This document shows, piece by piece, positions 7,446 to 12,982 of a stretch of DNA of 12,982 nt. The stretch is from CAZYYO01 sp964650965. GTDB lineage: Bacteria > Bacillota > Clostridia > Lachnospirales > Lachnospiraceae. The notes below the pieces were generated by a model. It ran no database searches. It was given only the letters and a program-made list of their open reading frames with translations, and had not been told where the DNA came from. Position 1 is the stretch's first letter, and every line of letters starts with the position of its first letter. A program made the translations under genes and the position numbers. The stretch is from assembly GCA_964650965.1 (NCBI GenBank), contig CAZYYO010000065.1, forward strand, positions 1 to 12,982. The letters run 5' to 3'.

Positions 7446-7937
7446 TTATCCTGCCAGCCCTTTGGTTCGGCGAATCACCTCCTGTGATACCACTCCAATT
7501 AAGGCTCCGGTTATAATACCTGCGAAAAACAGCACCGGGAAATAAAACATCACATTATAATTTTCCACCAAAAGTACTGCCATAAGAATCTGTCCTAAAT
7601 TATGACTGATTCCTCCTGCAATGCTTACGGTGATAATATGAAGTCGAAACACCTTCTTGCAGATTACCATAACCACAAAGCTTAAGATGCCGCCGGCAAG
7701 ACTGTAAATAATACTAAAGGCATTGCCAAATAGAAAGCCTGCCAAAAGAATCCGCAAAACAGAAACCAGAATTGCTTCCATAGGACCAATGATATATAAC
7801 AGCATAAGAACTACCACATTGGTTAATCCCAGCTTCATCCCAGGTACTCCAAAATAAAAGGGAATCAAAGATTCCACATAGCTGCAAATCAATGCTAGTG
7901 CCAGAAACACACCCAGAAATGCTACTTTTCGTTTCAT
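7446..7937 (-). CDS. Gx-transporter / heptaprenyl diphosphate synthase component I family membrane protein (EetB-like)
   Basis: Hydrophobic 163-residue protein with about five to six membrane helices and the family's Gly-rich motifs: GMKLGLTN (33-40), SLAGGILS (79-86) and GGISHNLGQ (108-116). The family is named for heptaprenyl diphosphate synthase component I, but its fold resembles ECF-transporter substrate-binding subunits, so prenyl synthase activity is not implied. It directly follows a NusG domain II gene, nine bases apart. From memory, the same pair is called EetA-EetB in flavin-based extracellular electron transfer loci of Listeria and lactobacilli. None of the other genes of such loci (ndh2, fmnB/apbE, pplA, dmkA) is in this window. 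I chose the ATG at 7937, which has AGGTGA five bases upstream, over the GTG at 7946. Confidence 0.85.
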   Translation of the reverse strand: MKRKVAFLGVFLALALICSYVESLIPFYFGVPGMKLGLTNVVVLMLLYIIGPMEAILVSVLRILLAGFLFGNAFSIIYSLAGGILSFVVMVICKKVFRLHIITVSIAGGISHNLGQILMAVLLVENYNVMFYFPVLFFAGIITGALIGVVSQEVIRRTKGLAG

Positions 7938-7946
7938 ATATTTCAC

Positions 7947-8330
7947 CTACCTGGCAACGGAATCAAATTCCGCTTCCTCTCCGGAAATCACCGTAACAAC
8001 CACCTTATTAGGAAGGCATACAATACTTTCTGACTGATGACTGATTTGTCCCTGCTTCTGGCACAGATGATCCGGACAGTCTGCCTGCTTCATATAGGCT
8101 TGTTGGTTTTCAATAACAACGGTATTACTGGTAATTCCCTTATCATTTGTAACTGGTATTTCCTGGTCTTCCTTTAAGGAGTAGGTACCATATAACTGAC
8201 CTGCAACCTGAATCTCAATCATTGCTCCTGCTGTTCTTGTTGTCATATACTGCATTCCAAGAAATCCAAATGCCGCCAATATCAGGCAGGCAATGATAAT
8301 GATGTCACGCTTTCTTAATCCATGCTTCAT
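7947..8330 (-). CDS. Membrane-anchored NusG domain II protein (EetA-like)
   Basis: A 127-residue protein with a basic N-terminus, one membrane anchor (about 9-28) and an extracytoplasmic NusG domain II. The domain shows the family's cysteine pattern ADCPDHLC ... IVCLPNKVVV, with cysteines 85, 90 and 105. It is not a transcription factor: it lacks the NGN and KOW parts of NusG. The fold is a small beta domain and its biochemical role is unknown; the three cysteines suggest redox or metal chemistry at the cell surface, which is inference. The ATG at 8330 has AGGA six bases upstream, and that AGGA overlaps the miaB stop codon; a longer in-frame start at 8375 lies inside miaB and has no good site. 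The next gene encodes its usual partner, a Gx-type membrane protein. Confidence 0.85.
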   Translation of the reverse strand: MKHGLRKRDIIIIACLILAAFGFLGMQYMTTRTAGAMIEIQVAGQLYGTYSLKEDQEIPVTNDKGITSNTVVIENQQAYMKQADCPDHLCQKQGQISHQSESIVCLPNKVVVTVISGEEAEFDSVAR

Positions 8331-8338
8331 GCTATATC

Positions 8339-9769
8339 CTATTCCATTTCTCCCATATAATAGAAGCCCTTGCATTCCTTAAGTCTCACCTGACAGAAGC
8401 TTCCAATTAAGGAGGAATCTCCTGGGAAATGTACCACAGAATTATTACTTAATTTTCCAGTTACCAGCTGAGGATTCTGTTCATTTACATCCTCCACCAG
8501 AACCTCCTGCAAGGTATGCTCCAGCTCCATGGACTTCTTCTGTCCCATCTTTTGAACAGTGGTAAGCAATCGGTTGAATCTGTCCTTAATTACATCCTCC
8601 GGCACCTGATTGTCCATGGCTGCCGCAGGAGTTCCTGTTCGTTTGGAATAAATGAAGGTAAATGCACTGTCAAAGCCCACACGCTTCACTACATCCATGG
8701 TTTCCAAAAAGTCCTCTTCTGTTTCTCCTGGGAAACCAACAATAATATCAGTAGTCAGTGCAATATCCGGCATAGCTGCCCGGATTCTATCCACAAGTGC
8801 AAGATACTGTTCCTTATTATAACGACGGTTCATCTTCTCTAAAATAGCACTGCTTCCTGACTGTAGGGGAAGATGCAAATGTCTACATATTTTCTTGGAT
8901 TCTGCCATCACCTGAATCAATTCCGGTGATAAATCCTTGGGATGACTGGTCATAAAGCGAATCCGCTTTAATCCTTCAATTTTCTCGATTTCTACAAGCA
9001 GCTCAGCGAAGGTCATGGGATTGTCCAATCCCTTTCCATAGGAATTTACATTTTGACCCAGCAGCATAATCTCTACTACACCGTCCTCTACCAGGCGATG
9101 GATTTCACTTAAGATTTCCTCCGGCTTTCTGCTTCGTTCCCTGCCACGTACATAAGGAACGATGCAGTAGCTGCAGAAATTGTTGCAGCCAAACATAATA
9201 TTTACCCCAGATTTAAAGGAATATTTTCGTTCCACCGGCAGATTTTCTACAATTTTATCCGTATCAGCCCATACATCCACTACCATCTTCTTAGATTCTA
9301 AGGCACTGACAACCAATTCCGCAAATTTATAAATATTGTGGGTTCCAAAAATCAAATCCACAAAGCGATAGCTTTTCTGGATTTTTTCCACTACTGTTTG
9401 CTCCTGCATCATACAGCCACATAGTGCAATCATCATGTGGGGATTTTTCTTCTTAAAGCTTTGCAGATAGCCTAAGCGGCCATATACCTTATTATTGGCA
9501 TTCTCTCTTACGGTACAGGTGTTATAGATAACAAAGTCCGCGTTCTCTGAGTCTGTCTCCTGATATCCGATTCGCTCCAGGATACCCACCAGCTTCTCTG
9601 AATCTCTGGCATTCATTTGGCAGCCAAAGGTAGTAACGCAAAAGGTAAGAGGTCTGCCGATTTGCTCACTGATTTTATCTACAGCTCTTTTGGCAATCTC
9701 CATATAATAATATTGCCGCTGTGGTTCTGTTTCCGGTATTTCATTGCTGATACTGAATTCATCTAACAT
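8339..9769 (-). CDS. miaB: tRNA-2-methylthio-N6-dimethylallyladenosine synthase MiaB
   Basis: Radical SAM methylthiotransferase that converts i6A37 to ms2i6A37 in tRNAs reading codons that start with U. With the start at 9769 (476 residues) the domains are: UPF0004 (about 40-155) with auxiliary-cluster cysteines C50 (TTFGCQMN), C85 (NTCTVREN) and C119 (CGCM); radical SAM core with C195, C199 and C202 in GCNNFCSYC and the VPYVRGRE motif; and a C-terminal TRAM domain (about 415-476). The NTCTVREN and VPYVRGRE forms favour MiaB over MtaB or RimO. An in-frame GTG at 9820 would add 17 residues but has no ribosome binding site. The chosen ATG has GGAG 12 bases away, rather far, and shares one base with the stop of an 11-codon ORF (TAATG), so coupled translation is likely. 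About 54 nt separate it from proA. Confidence 0.95.
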   Translation of the reverse strand: MLDEFSISNEIPETEPQRQYYYMEIAKRAVDKISEQIGRPLTFCVTTFGCQMNARDSEKLVGILERIGYQETDSENADFVIYNTCTVRENANNKVYGRLGYLQSFKKKNPHMMIALCGCMMQEQTVVEKIQKSYRFVDLIFGTHNIYKFAELVVSALESKKMVVDVWADTDKIVENLPVERKYSFKSGVNIMFGCNNFCSYCIVPYVRGRERSRKPEEILSEIHRLVEDGVVEIMLLGQNVNSYGKGLDNPMTFAELLVEIEKIEGLKRIRFMTSHPKDLSPELIQVMAESKKICRHLHLPLQSGSSAILEKMNRRYNKEQYLALVDRIRAAMPDIALTTDIIVGFPGETEEDFLETMDVVKRVGFDSAFTFIYSKRTGTPAAAMDNQVPEDVIKDRFNRLLTTVQKMGQKKSMELEHTLQEVLVEDVNEQNPQLVTGKLSNNSVVHFPGDSSLIGSFCQVRLKECKGFYYMGEME

Positions 9770-9804
9770 TACTTCTTGTAACTCCAATCTATAATTAATA
9801 ACAT
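9769..9804 (-). CDS. Candidate 11-codon leader ORF overlapping the miaB start
   Basis: A micro-ORF encodes MLLIIDWSYKK and ends in TAA, whose last A is the first base of the miaB ATG (TAATG). AAGGA lies four bases upstream of its ATG, a stronger site than any near miaB itself. Four of the ten codons after the start (TTA, TTA, TGG, TAC) begin with U in RNA, the codon class read by tRNAs that MiaB modifies. This could couple miaB translation to tRNA state, but such short ORFs arise easily by chance, and an alternative GTG start for miaB at 9820 would run through the same bases in another frame. Confidence 0.3.
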   Translation of the reverse strand: MLLIIDWSYKK

Positions 9805-9823
9805 ATCTTCCTTGTGTCACTTG

Positions 9824-11068
9824 TTATGGACGTATCTGTCCATTTCCATAAATAATATACTTGGTGCTGGTAAGGGCAAGCAAACCCATAGGACCTCTGG
9901 CATGAAGCTTCTGGGTGCTGATTCCAATTTCTCCTCCAAAGCCAAATTCAAAGCCATCGGAGAAGCGTGTAGAAGCATTTACATACACACAGGCTGCGTC
10001 CACTTCCTCTAGGAAACGCTGAGCGTTCTGGTAGGAATTGGTAATGATTGCTTCGGAATGTCCTGTATTGTAATGATTAATATGTGCGATTGCCTGGTCG
10101 ATATCATGTACCGTTTTCACAGAAATCTTATAATCTAAGTATTCCCTGCCCCAGTCATCCTCTGTTGCCAAAAGACCCTGATTGATGTATGGCAGTGCCG
10201 CTTCATCTCCACGGATTTCCACATCTTTTTTCGCCAGCTCCCGGCTTAACATGGGAAGGAATTCCTTTTCAATGCTTTCATGGATTACCAGAGATTCACA
10301 GGCATTACATACACCAATTCTCTGGGTTTTGGCATTATAAATAATATCACAGGCCATTTGAAAATCTGCGGTTTCATCTACATAAATGTGGCAGTTACCG
10401 GTACCGGTCTCAATCACCGGAATGGTGGACTGCTCTACCACCGTGCGAATCAAGCCGGCACTTCCCCTTGGGATTAACACATCTACATACTGGTTCATCT
10501 TCATAAATTCTGTAGTAGTTTCCCGGGAGGTATCTTCAATAAGGGAAATTGCTGTCATTGGAATCTGTAAAGCCACCAGAGCTCTTCGTATCGATGCAAC
10601 AATCGCCTGGTTGGAATGAATGGCATCACTGCCTCCCTTTAGAATTACAGCATTTCCTGTCTTAAAGCACAGTGCAAATACATCTGCAGTAACATTGGGT
10701 CTTGCCTCATAAATAATTCCAATCACACCAATAGGTACCCGCTTTTGTCCAATCTCCAGTCCATTTGGACGCTTTTTCATGGAAATCACTTCGCCAATAG
10801 GGTCATCTAGTAAAGCAACCTGTCGGATTCCCTCTGCCATTTGCGTGATGCGATTAGGAGTTAACAGCAGTCGGTCCAAAAGACCAGAATTCATGCCCTT
10901 TGCTCTTCCATTGTCCATATCTATTGCATTACTTTTTATAATTTCCTGGGCATCTTCCTCCAGCTTGGCTGCCACACGCTGCAGCACCTGGTTTTTTGTG
11001 GTAGTATCCAGCTTTGCTAAGGTATATTTTGTTTCCTTTGCCTCACGGCATATTTGCTGTAATTCCAT
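9824..11068 (-). CDS. proA: Glutamate-5-semialdehyde dehydrogenase (gamma-glutamyl phosphate reductase) ProA
   Basis: Second enzyme of proline synthesis: reduces gamma-glutamyl phosphate with NADPH to glutamate-5-semialdehyde, which cyclises and is then reduced by ProC (not in this window). The protein has the aldehyde dehydrogenase fold and the expected length (414 residues). The catalytic cysteine is C254 in GVCNACESL. The family signature around AIAHINHYNTGHSEAII (about 326-342) and the C-terminal block with GFEFGFGGEIGIS are intact. I chose the ATG at 11068, which has CGGAG six bases upstream and gives the usual N-terminus (MELQQICREAK); ATG 11089 and TTG 11095 would overlap the preceding gene. 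It starts 13 nt after the cyclo-ligase gene and is separated from proB by two genes, though ProB and ProA hand over an unstable intermediate. Confidence 0.97.
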   Translation of the reverse strand: MELQQICREAKETKYTLAKLDTTTKNQVLQRVAAKLEEDAQEIIKSNAIDMDNGRAKGMNSGLLDRLLLTPNRITQMAEGIRQVALLDDPIGEVISMKKRPNGLEIGQKRVPIGVIGIIYEARPNVTADVFALCFKTGNAVILKGGSDAIHSNQAIVASIRRALVALQIPMTAISLIEDTSRETTTEFMKMNQYVDVLIPRGSAGLIRTVVEQSTIPVIETGTGNCHIYVDETADFQMACDIIYNAKTQRIGVCNACESLVIHESIEKEFLPMLSRELAKKDVEIRGDEAALPYINQGLLATEDDWGREYLDYKISVKTVHDIDQAIAHINHYNTGHSEAIITNSYQNAQRFLEEVDAACVYVNASTRFSDGFEFGFGGEIGISTQKLHARGPMGLLALTSTKYIIYGNGQIRP

Positions 11069-11081
11069 ATTTTGCTCCGTT

Positions 11082-11627
11082 CTATTCATCAACAATTACC
11101 TGATCCATTCTTACATCCCAGGGTTGACTGGGAATTTTATCATATCGTTGTCCCGAAAAAGCAACCCCTGTCTTGTATATTCCCGGATTCTTATGAAGAA
11201 AGCGATCATAAAATCCGCCCCCATACCCAATGCGATGTCCTGTCCTGTCAAAAGCAAGACCCGGGATAATCCCATAGCCTTCCTTCTTCTCAAAGGGTCG
11301 GGTAAGGTTTATTGGCTCCATAACATCAAAGCATCCCTTTTGAAACTGGTTCAAATCCAGTATTTCATAGAAGGCAATCTGCTCCTTCTCTGTCTTGGGG
11401 AAATATAAAGCATATCCCCTGGATAATAAAAGCTCATATAAGGGAAGCAAATCCACTTCATAGGGCAAGGGATAATAACATAAAATATCCTGATATTCTC
11501 TACTTATAATATCTTCTAACAGTCTGTTGCAGATTTTATTGGATGCCTCTAGCCGTTCCCTGGAGGTTAATTGCTTTCGATAAGCCTTCATCTCCTGTCG
11601 AATCTCATTACTCTTTTTGTCCGCCAT
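11082..11627 (-). CDS. 5-formyltetrahydrofolate cyclo-ligase (MTHFS family)
   Basis: ATP-dependent enzyme that converts 5-formyltetrahydrofolate to 5,10-methenyltetrahydrofolate, returning a dead-end folate to one-carbon metabolism. The 181 residues fit the family. Visible motifs are the N-terminal basic helix with YRKQL, VDLLPLYE, PGLAFD and the ATP-binding Gly-rich loop GYGGGFYDRFL (about 137-147). I chose the ATG at 11627 because GGGG followed by an A-rich spacer precedes it by about eight bases; an ATG at 11663 would lie well inside the previous gene with a weak site. The chosen start overlaps the DUF896 gene by 20 nt. The name ygfA is used for the E. coli homologue, so I leave the symbol empty. 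Its place between proB and proA has no obvious metabolic reason. Confidence 0.93.
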   Translation of the reverse strand: MADKKSNEIRQEMKAYRKQLTSRERLEASNKICNRLLEDIISREYQDILCYYPLPYEVDLLPLYELLLSRGYALYFPKTEKEQIAFYEILDLNQFQKGCFDVMEPINLTRPFEKKEGYGIIPGLAFDRTGHRIGYGGGFYDRFLHKNPGIYKTGVAFSGQRYDKIPSQPWDVRMDQVIVDE

Positions 11628-11829
11628 ACTTTTTCCCCAGATTTTCCACCGTTCCGTCTTCATTTACCACATCAATATTGTTTAACTGGCTCTTCAGGTT
11701 GGCTTTCACGGAATCGATATATTCTCTTCGAAGAATCTGCTGTTCTACCAGCTCTACCTCTGACAGGCCCTGGTTCTTTTTCTTTCTTGCCAGCTCATTT
11801 ATCCGTTGAATCTTCTCGTTTGTTATCAT
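11608..11829 (-). CDS. DUF896 family small protein (YnzC-like)
   Basis: Short cytoplasmic protein of 73 residues with the DUF896 pattern: an N-terminal helical hairpin (IQRINELARKKKNQGLSEVE, then a helix with QQILRREYIDSVKANLK) followed by a disordered, charged tail. The solved family member is B. subtilis YnzC, which lies next to the SOS gene yneA; no firm molecular function is known to me. The start is secure: AGGAGG five bases before the ATG at 11829. It lies 56 nt after proB, with a weak promoter candidate in the gap, and overlaps the cyclo-ligase gene by 20 nt. Nothing in the window hints at SOS control. Confidence 0.9.
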   Translation of the reverse strand: MITNEKIQRINELARKKKNQGLSEVELVEQQILRREYIDSVKANLKSQLNNIDVVNEDGTVENLGKKYGGQKE

Positions 11830-11865
11830 AGCTGCCTCCTGCTACATATCATTTTTCTATCCATT

Positions 11866-11893
11866 GTTATATATATTACTAAGTGTTATCCAA
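11866..11893 (-). promoter_or_regulatory. Weak promoter candidate ahead of the DUF896 gene
   Basis: On the minus strand TTGGAT (11888-11893) and TATAAC (11866-11871) are 16 bases apart. The -10 matches at five of six positions, the -35 at three. It straddles the proB stop codon and would give a leader of about 30 nt for the DUF896-cyclo-ligase-proA genes. The gap is very AT-rich, so a chance match is quite possible. Confidence 0.3.
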
Positions 11894-12737
11894 TACTTTC
11901 TTCTAGCAGGTCTACCACATAGAAATCTTCATCATAATGAGAGGTGAAAAAGGTTCCTTTAAATGCCCCTTCAAATATCCGATGCAGAATGCTTACATCC
12001 TCTCCATTTGCAATAATCATGTCGCATCCAGAGGCTGTAGCAATCTGGGCGGCACGAAGCTTGGTAGTCATTCCTCCGGTTCCCACATTACTTCCCGGGG
12101 TTGCCGAAGCCATTTCCAATAATTGCTCATCTATGGTGTCCACCTGTTCCACCAGCCTGGCATTGGGATTCTCCTTAGGGTCCTCGGTGTACAATCCATC
12201 AATATCTGATAATAGGATCAGAAGGTCTGCCCCAATTAAGGATGCCACAATGGCAGACAAGGTGTCGTTGTCACCAAACTGCATCTCATAGGTAGATACC
12301 GTGTCATTTTCATTTACAACAGGAATCACTCCTAAATGAAACAACTCTTCAAAGGTATTCTGGGCATTCTTTCTGGATACATTATCAATCATGGTCTTCT
12401 TGGTCATAAGTACCTGGCCGGCACTTTGATTGTATTCAGAAAACAGCTTCTGATAAGTGGAAACAAGACGAGCCTGACCAACAGAGGCACAGGCCTGCTT
12501 GGTAGCTATATTGGTAGGACGTTCCACCAATCCAATGGACTGTCTTCCTACGGCAATGGCTCCGGAGGATACCAGACACACATCAATCCCCTGATTTCGC
12601 AGGTCGCACAGCTCTCTTACCAGACGGTCCATCTTGGTATAATTAACATTCCCGGTCTCGGGATGTGTTAAAGAGGAGGAACCGATTTTAATTACTACTC
12701 TTTTTTTATTTTTCAAATCATAGATATCATTTCGCAT
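11886..12737 (-). CDS. proB: Glutamate 5-kinase ProB, short form without PUA domain
   Basis: First enzyme of proline synthesis: phosphorylates the gamma-carboxyl of glutamate with ATP and is usually feedback-inhibited by proline. The 283 residues form an amino-acid kinase domain with KIGSSSLT (17-24), SSGAIAVG (57-64), NENDTVS (142-148), FGDNDTLSA (155-163), LSDIDGLYTEDP (176-187) and the signature GTGGMTTK (219-226). After the kinase domain only a short acidic tail remains; the C-terminal PUA domain of E. coli ProB (367 residues) is absent, as in other short bacterial forms, with no sign of frameshift. I chose the ATG at 12737, which has AAGGA about eight bases upstream; a TTG at 12773 is less likely. 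It probably heads the transcript, behind the terminator of the sugar-transporter genes. Confidence 0.96.
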   Translation of the reverse strand: MRNDIYDLKNKKRVVIKIGSSSLTHPETGNVNYTKMDRLVRELCDLRNQGIDVCLVSSGAIAVGRQSIGLVERPTNIATKQACASVGQARLVSTYQKLFSEYNQSAGQVLMTKKTMIDNVSRKNAQNTFEELFHLGVIPVVNENDTVSTYEMQFGDNDTLSAIVASLIGADLLILLSDIDGLYTEDPKENPNARLVEQVDTIDEQLLEMASATPGSNVGTGGMTTKLRAAQIATASGCDMIIANGEDVSILHRIFEGAFKGTFFTSHYDEDFYVVDLLEESIG

Positions 12738-12752
12738 TTTCTTTTCCTTTTC

Positions 12753-12774
12753 ATTGAAACACAGGGTTTTCAAT
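12753..12774 (-). repeat. Small hairpin in the proB leader
   Basis: A perfect 7-bp AT-rich inverted repeat, ATTGAAA with TTTCAAT, around an 8-nt spacer, about 15 nt upstream of the proB ATG and just ahead of its ribosome binding site. It is weak and could be chance. It is not a T-box: the whole leader after the likely transcription start is only about 60 nt. Confidence 0.25.
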
Positions 12775-12805
12775 ATGTTTTACATAAAAGCTAATACCTG
12801 CTTCT

Positions 12806-12834
12806 AATATACATACCTTATTAATTTAACACAT
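12806..12834 (-). promoter_or_regulatory. Probable proB promoter (clear -10, poor -35)
   Basis: On the minus strand TATATT (12806-12811), preceded by TG, makes a reasonable -10 element. The matching -35 region (about 12828-12834, TGTGTT-like) is far from consensus, and this is where the 17-bp palindrome begins. A poor -35 beside a palindrome would fit a promoter that needs an activator or is blocked by a repressor. Predicted start near 12799. The placement right after the upstream terminator supports it. Confidence 0.35.
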
Positions 12835-12848
12835 TTTCTTAGAAAATG
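12832..12848 (-). promoter_or_regulatory. 17-bp perfect palindrome upstream of proB (operator candidate)
   Basis: CATTTTCT and AGAAAATG are exact reverse complements around one central base. The element lies between the upstream terminator and the predicted proB -10, covering the -35 area and the bases just above it. Its size and symmetry fit a binding site for a dimeric helix-turn-helix regulator. I do not recognise it as a known operator. Confidence 0.45.
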
Positions 12849-12860
12849 GTAGACCACAAA

Positions 12861-12895
12861 AAGGAGACTTTCTGGGTTTTCCAAAAAGTCTCCTT
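12861..12895 (-). terminator. Intrinsic terminator of the sugar ABC-transporter genes
   Basis: On the minus strand AAGGAGACTTT pairs perfectly with AAAGTCTCCTT (11 bp); inside, TGG pairs with CCA across one U-G wobble, extending the stem to about 15 bp. The 3' arm ends in TT and three more Ts follow, giving a five-base U-run. It begins 25 bases after the stop codon of the permease gene, the usual place for a Rho-independent terminator, and separates that operon from proB. Confidence 0.85.
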
Positions 12896-12920
12896 GGTAT
12901 ATCGTTTTGCTAAAAATATA

Positions 12921-12982
12921 TTATTCCTTTACAGCTCCCATTAAGCTTCCCTTCTGTAGCTGCTTCTGTGCAAATGGCATAC
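12921..12982 (-). CDS. 3' end of a probable carbohydrate ABC-transporter permease (MalG-type, partial)
   Basis: Only the last 19 codons and the TAA stop are inside the window; the gene starts beyond the right edge. The tail reads MPFAQKQLQKGSLMGAVKE. The pattern QK(x)4-5KG(x)3GAVK at the very C-terminus is typical of MalG-type inner-membrane permeases of sugar importers, where the last helix leads into this short cytoplasmic tail. A strong terminator follows, so it is likely the last gene of its operon. The call rests on a short segment and the substrate cannot be told. Confidence 0.6.
   Translation of the reverse strand, partial: MPFAQKQLQKGSLMGAVKE

Noticed and set aside
9767..9820. GTG at 9820 as the miaB start
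   Set aside because: It is in frame but no Shine-Dalgarno sequence precedes it; the ATG at 9769 gives a normal N-terminus and a coupled TAATG. Kept as an alternative.
10779..11408. A 209-codon open frame on the plus strand
   Set aside because: It lies fully antisense to proA and the cyclo-ligase gene, both well-recognised families. The translation is low-complexity and resembles no family I know. The other plus-strand frames are likewise antisense to sound genes.
12738..12920. T-box or other riboswitch ahead of proB
   Set aside because: The stretch is taken up by a terminator, a palindrome and a short AT-rich leader; no T-box motif (TGGNACCGCG) or specifier-loop structure is visible.
1..12982. 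Mobile element, CRISPR array, defence system or prophage
   Set aside because: No transposase, integrase, Cas, toxin-antitoxin or phage protein is encoded, no regularly spaced repeats are present, and gene style is even across the window.

Overview
The window looks like chromosomal core DNA of an anaerobic Gram-positive bacterium of the Clostridia, most likely a Lachnospiraceae-type organism. This rests on three things: the content and order of genes (ruvA-ruvB-zapA-U32-SEDS-PBP; miaB next to a NusG-II/Gx pair), clean AGGAGG-type ribosome binding sites, and moderately AT-rich codon use. I infer the lineage from gene content and protein style, not from a search. Every gene is on the minus strand, so the biological order runs from high to low coordinates. 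There are no rRNA or tRNA genes, no insertion sequences, no prophage genes and no CRISPR array.

Right edge (12982 to about 12738): the last 19 codons of a probable sugar ABC-transporter permease, its intrinsic terminator, then a short leader with a 17-bp palindrome ahead of proB. Region 12737-9824 holds proline synthesis split by two unrelated genes: proB, a DUF896/YnzC-like small protein, 5-formyltetrahydrofolate cyclo-ligase, and proA. Region 9804-7446 holds a possible 11-codon leader ORF that touches the start of miaB, miaB itself (tRNA ms2i6A methylthiotransferase), a membrane-anchored NusG domain II protein and a Gx-transporter/HepS-I-type membrane protein. The last two resemble the EetA/EetB pair of flavin-based extracellular electron transfer loci.

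Region 7401-5775 is ruvA-ruvB (Holliday junction branch migration). A non-coding gap follows with a good promoter for zapA, an inverted repeat across its -35 box and a leader hairpin. Region 5638-111 is a cell-division and wall block: a long-coiled-coil ZapA, a U32-family protein (RNA hydroxylation type), a SEDS glycosyltransferase with extra N-terminal membrane helices, and a small class B penicillin-binding protein. The SEDS gene overlaps its neighbours by 1 nt (U32) and 23 nt (PBP), which suggests translational coupling. The left edge has a promoter and the first 11 codons of a probable NUDIX hydrolase.

The genes are mostly housekeeping and packed like one or a few long transcripts. I see no clearly new defence or mobile system. 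The points most worth a second look are the EetA/EetB-like pair, the micro-ORF coupled to miaB, the extra cysteines in the U32 protein, the SEDS N-terminal extension, and the palindromes and hairpins in front of proB, zapA and the U32 gene.
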